Shown piece after piece: positions 7,225-7,860 of a DNA stretch of 7,860 nt (position 1 is its first letter; each line of letters opens with the position of its first letter). Source of the DNA: Desulfuromonadales bacterium C00003068 (lineage in GTDB: Bacteria; Desulfobacterota; Desulfuromonadia; Desulfuromonadales; Desulfuromonadaceae); assembly GCA_001751155.1 (NCBI GenBank), contig MAXR01000068.1:1-7860 (forward strand), written 5' to 3'. The translations under genes were made by a program, and so were the position numbers. The notes beneath the pieces are model-generated. The model saw only the letters and a program-made list of their open reading frames with translations. It was not told the DNA's origin and ran no database searches.

Positions 7225-7245
7225 AGGATAAAAACCACATTGAAA

Positions 7246-7262
7246 CTGGCAGGATAATTGCT
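7246..7262 (+). promoter_or_regulatory. Sigma-54 (RpoN) -24/-12 promoter for the second OmcS-like gene
   Basis: CTGGCAGGATAATTGCT matches the RpoN consensus YTGGCACG-N4-TTGCW at nearly every position. The invariant GG (7248-7249) and GC (7260-7261) are exactly ten bases apart. Transcription would start near 7273, giving a leader of about 72 bases before the ATG at 7345. It points toward the cytochrome and lies downstream of the operon hairpins, as expected for an independent promoter. A bacterial enhancer-binding protein would be needed; none is encoded in the window. Confidence 0.72.
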
Positions 7263-7315
7263 ACTACAGTAATAAGAAATGATCATTCTATTATAAGTAT
7301 GATTAACAACACATA

Positions 7316-7331
7316 GATCGCTGCCACGATC
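7316..7331 (+). promoter_or_regulatory. Short stem-loop just before the ribosome binding site
   Basis: GATCG and CGATC pair around a six-base loop (CTGCCA), ending three bases before the CGGAGG ribosome site (7334-7339). The stem is only five base pairs, so it may be chance. If real, it could tune translation or stabilise the 5' end of the leader. Confidence 0.25.
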
Positions 7332-7344
7332 AACGGAGGTTACA

Positions 7345-7860
7345 ATGAAGAAAAAATTATTTCTACTCGTCCTATTGCCTATTTTTTTGGCTAGCAACAG
7401 CGCATTAGCAAAAGTTGTGGGACCCTGTGCAAATTGCCATACTATGCATAACATGCAAGGTGGAGTAGCAGTGGAATCCGCCACATCGAGATCTCTCACT
7501 AAAGGTGATTGTATTGGTTGCCATACAGGAACAAATGGAGACGGAAAAGGCATTCCATATGTTAACGCTGGTGATACACCATTATATGGCCCAGATTATG
7601 ACACTGATGGAGCTTTAGTAAATGACGCTGCAAGCGTTGCTGGCCGTACCCTTGCGGGAGGCACATTTTATTATGTTTCACAAGCCCAGCACGCTAAAGG
7701 TCATAACGTAAAGGGTCTAGGTGCTGGTGGTGCAGCCAATCCTGACACCACTATTGTTTTAGCCAATACTCCACCAGGTTGGATTACTACATGGGGTGAC
7801 TCAGGTATAGCAACAAATGGTGATGATCCAGACAACTGGGGGGACAATCAACTCACCTGC
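7345..7860 (+). CDS. Second OmcS-like multiheme cytochrome, N-terminal part (3' end outside window)
   Basis: Open to the right edge: 172 codons, the last being a Cys codon. The start has a strong CGGAGG site 5 bases upstream and a signal peptide (MKKKLFLLV..., cleavage likely after Ala22). Two hemes are visible: CANCH (28-32) followed by TMHN, and CIGCH (56-60) followed by TG. It is clearly a paralogue of the gene at 2816. Shared landmarks are mature KV.G.C..CHTMHN, C.GCHTG, LAGGTF, GHNV, PPG and a final DNQLTC that aligns with DQQITC, where the sibling has its CX5CH heme 3. The window therefore ends on the first Cys of the presumed third heme site. It has its own sigma-54 promoter and a 217-base upstream gap, so it is probably regulated apart from the operon. 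It is likely a secreted extracellular electron-transfer cytochrome; filament formation is inferred from the OmcS-like layout. Confidence 0.86.
   Translation, partial: MKKKLFLLVLLPIFLASNSALAKVVGPCANCHTMHNMQGGVAVESATSRSLTKGDCIGCHTGTNGDGKGIPYVNAGDTPLYGPDYDTDGALVNDAASVAGRTLAGGTFYYVSQAQHAKGHNVKGLGAGGAANPDTTIVLANTPPGWITTWGDSGIATNGDDPDNWGDNQLTC

Noticed and set aside
7289..7297. Sigma-70 -10-like TATTAT/TATAAG
   Set aside because: No acceptable -35 element at 16-18 bases upstream, and it lies downstream of the much better sigma-54 site.
7170..7344. Possible c-di-GMP (GEMM) riboswitch in the leader of the second OmcS-like gene
   Set aside because: Considered because such riboswitches precede some Geobacter cytochrome genes, but the conserved core elements are not visible and the predicted leader is only about 72 bases.
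7077..7553. Long - strand open frame across the gap and the second OmcS-like gene
   Set aside because: It overlaps the HAMP gene end, both hairpins, the sigma-54 promoter and a signal-peptide-bearing cytochrome start on the + strand; the translated product shows no domain.

Overview
The window is almost entirely coding on the + strand and is dominated by multiheme c-type cytochromes. At least 39 heme-attachment motifs are visible: CXXCH in every case but one, plus one CX5CH variant. They are spread over five cytochrome genes. Such density, together with an OmcS-like cytochrome beside NHL/beta-propeller proteins, points to a metal- or electrode-respiring bacterium of the Desulfuromonadales/Geobacterales type (Desulfobacterota). 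By eye the DNA is AT-leaning, lower in GC than typical Geobacter, which would suit a Desulfuromonas/Desulfuromusa-like relative. The taxon is an inference from gene content, not a sequence match.

Layout. Seven genes in tight tandem (1-7127) look like one operon, with gaps of -4, 31, 14, 25, 2 and 16 bases. In order: (1) the 3' part of a cytochrome with at least 10 hemes; (2) a 16-heme exported cytochrome; (3) an exported six-bladed NHL propeller; (4) a six-heme cytochrome whose motif order matches OmcS, the subunit of Geobacter extracellular cytochrome filaments; (5) a lipoprotein with a beta-sandwich domain followed by a beta-propeller; (6) a five-heme cytochrome with its hemes at the two ends and a fibronectin-III-like middle; (7) a small two-TM HAMP protein with no output domain. 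Two GC-rich hairpins follow directly after gene 7. A 217-base non-coding gap then carries a near-consensus sigma-54 (-24/-12) promoter, leading into gene 8. Gene 8 is a second OmcS-like cytochrome, a paralogue of gene 4, cut by the window end just at its third heme.

How it may work together (inference). The heme-rich periplasmic-type cytochromes (1, 2) could collect electrons. Gene 6 and lipoprotein 5 could form a cell-envelope scaffold or relay. The NHL protein could act as a chaperone or docking platform. The OmcS-like proteins (4, 8) would be the extracellular filament subunits. No outer-membrane porin, peptidyl-prolyl isomerase or heme-maturation gene lies in the window, so the outer-membrane exit route is not visible here. 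No RNA genes, insertion sequences, CRISPR arrays or pseudogenes were seen.
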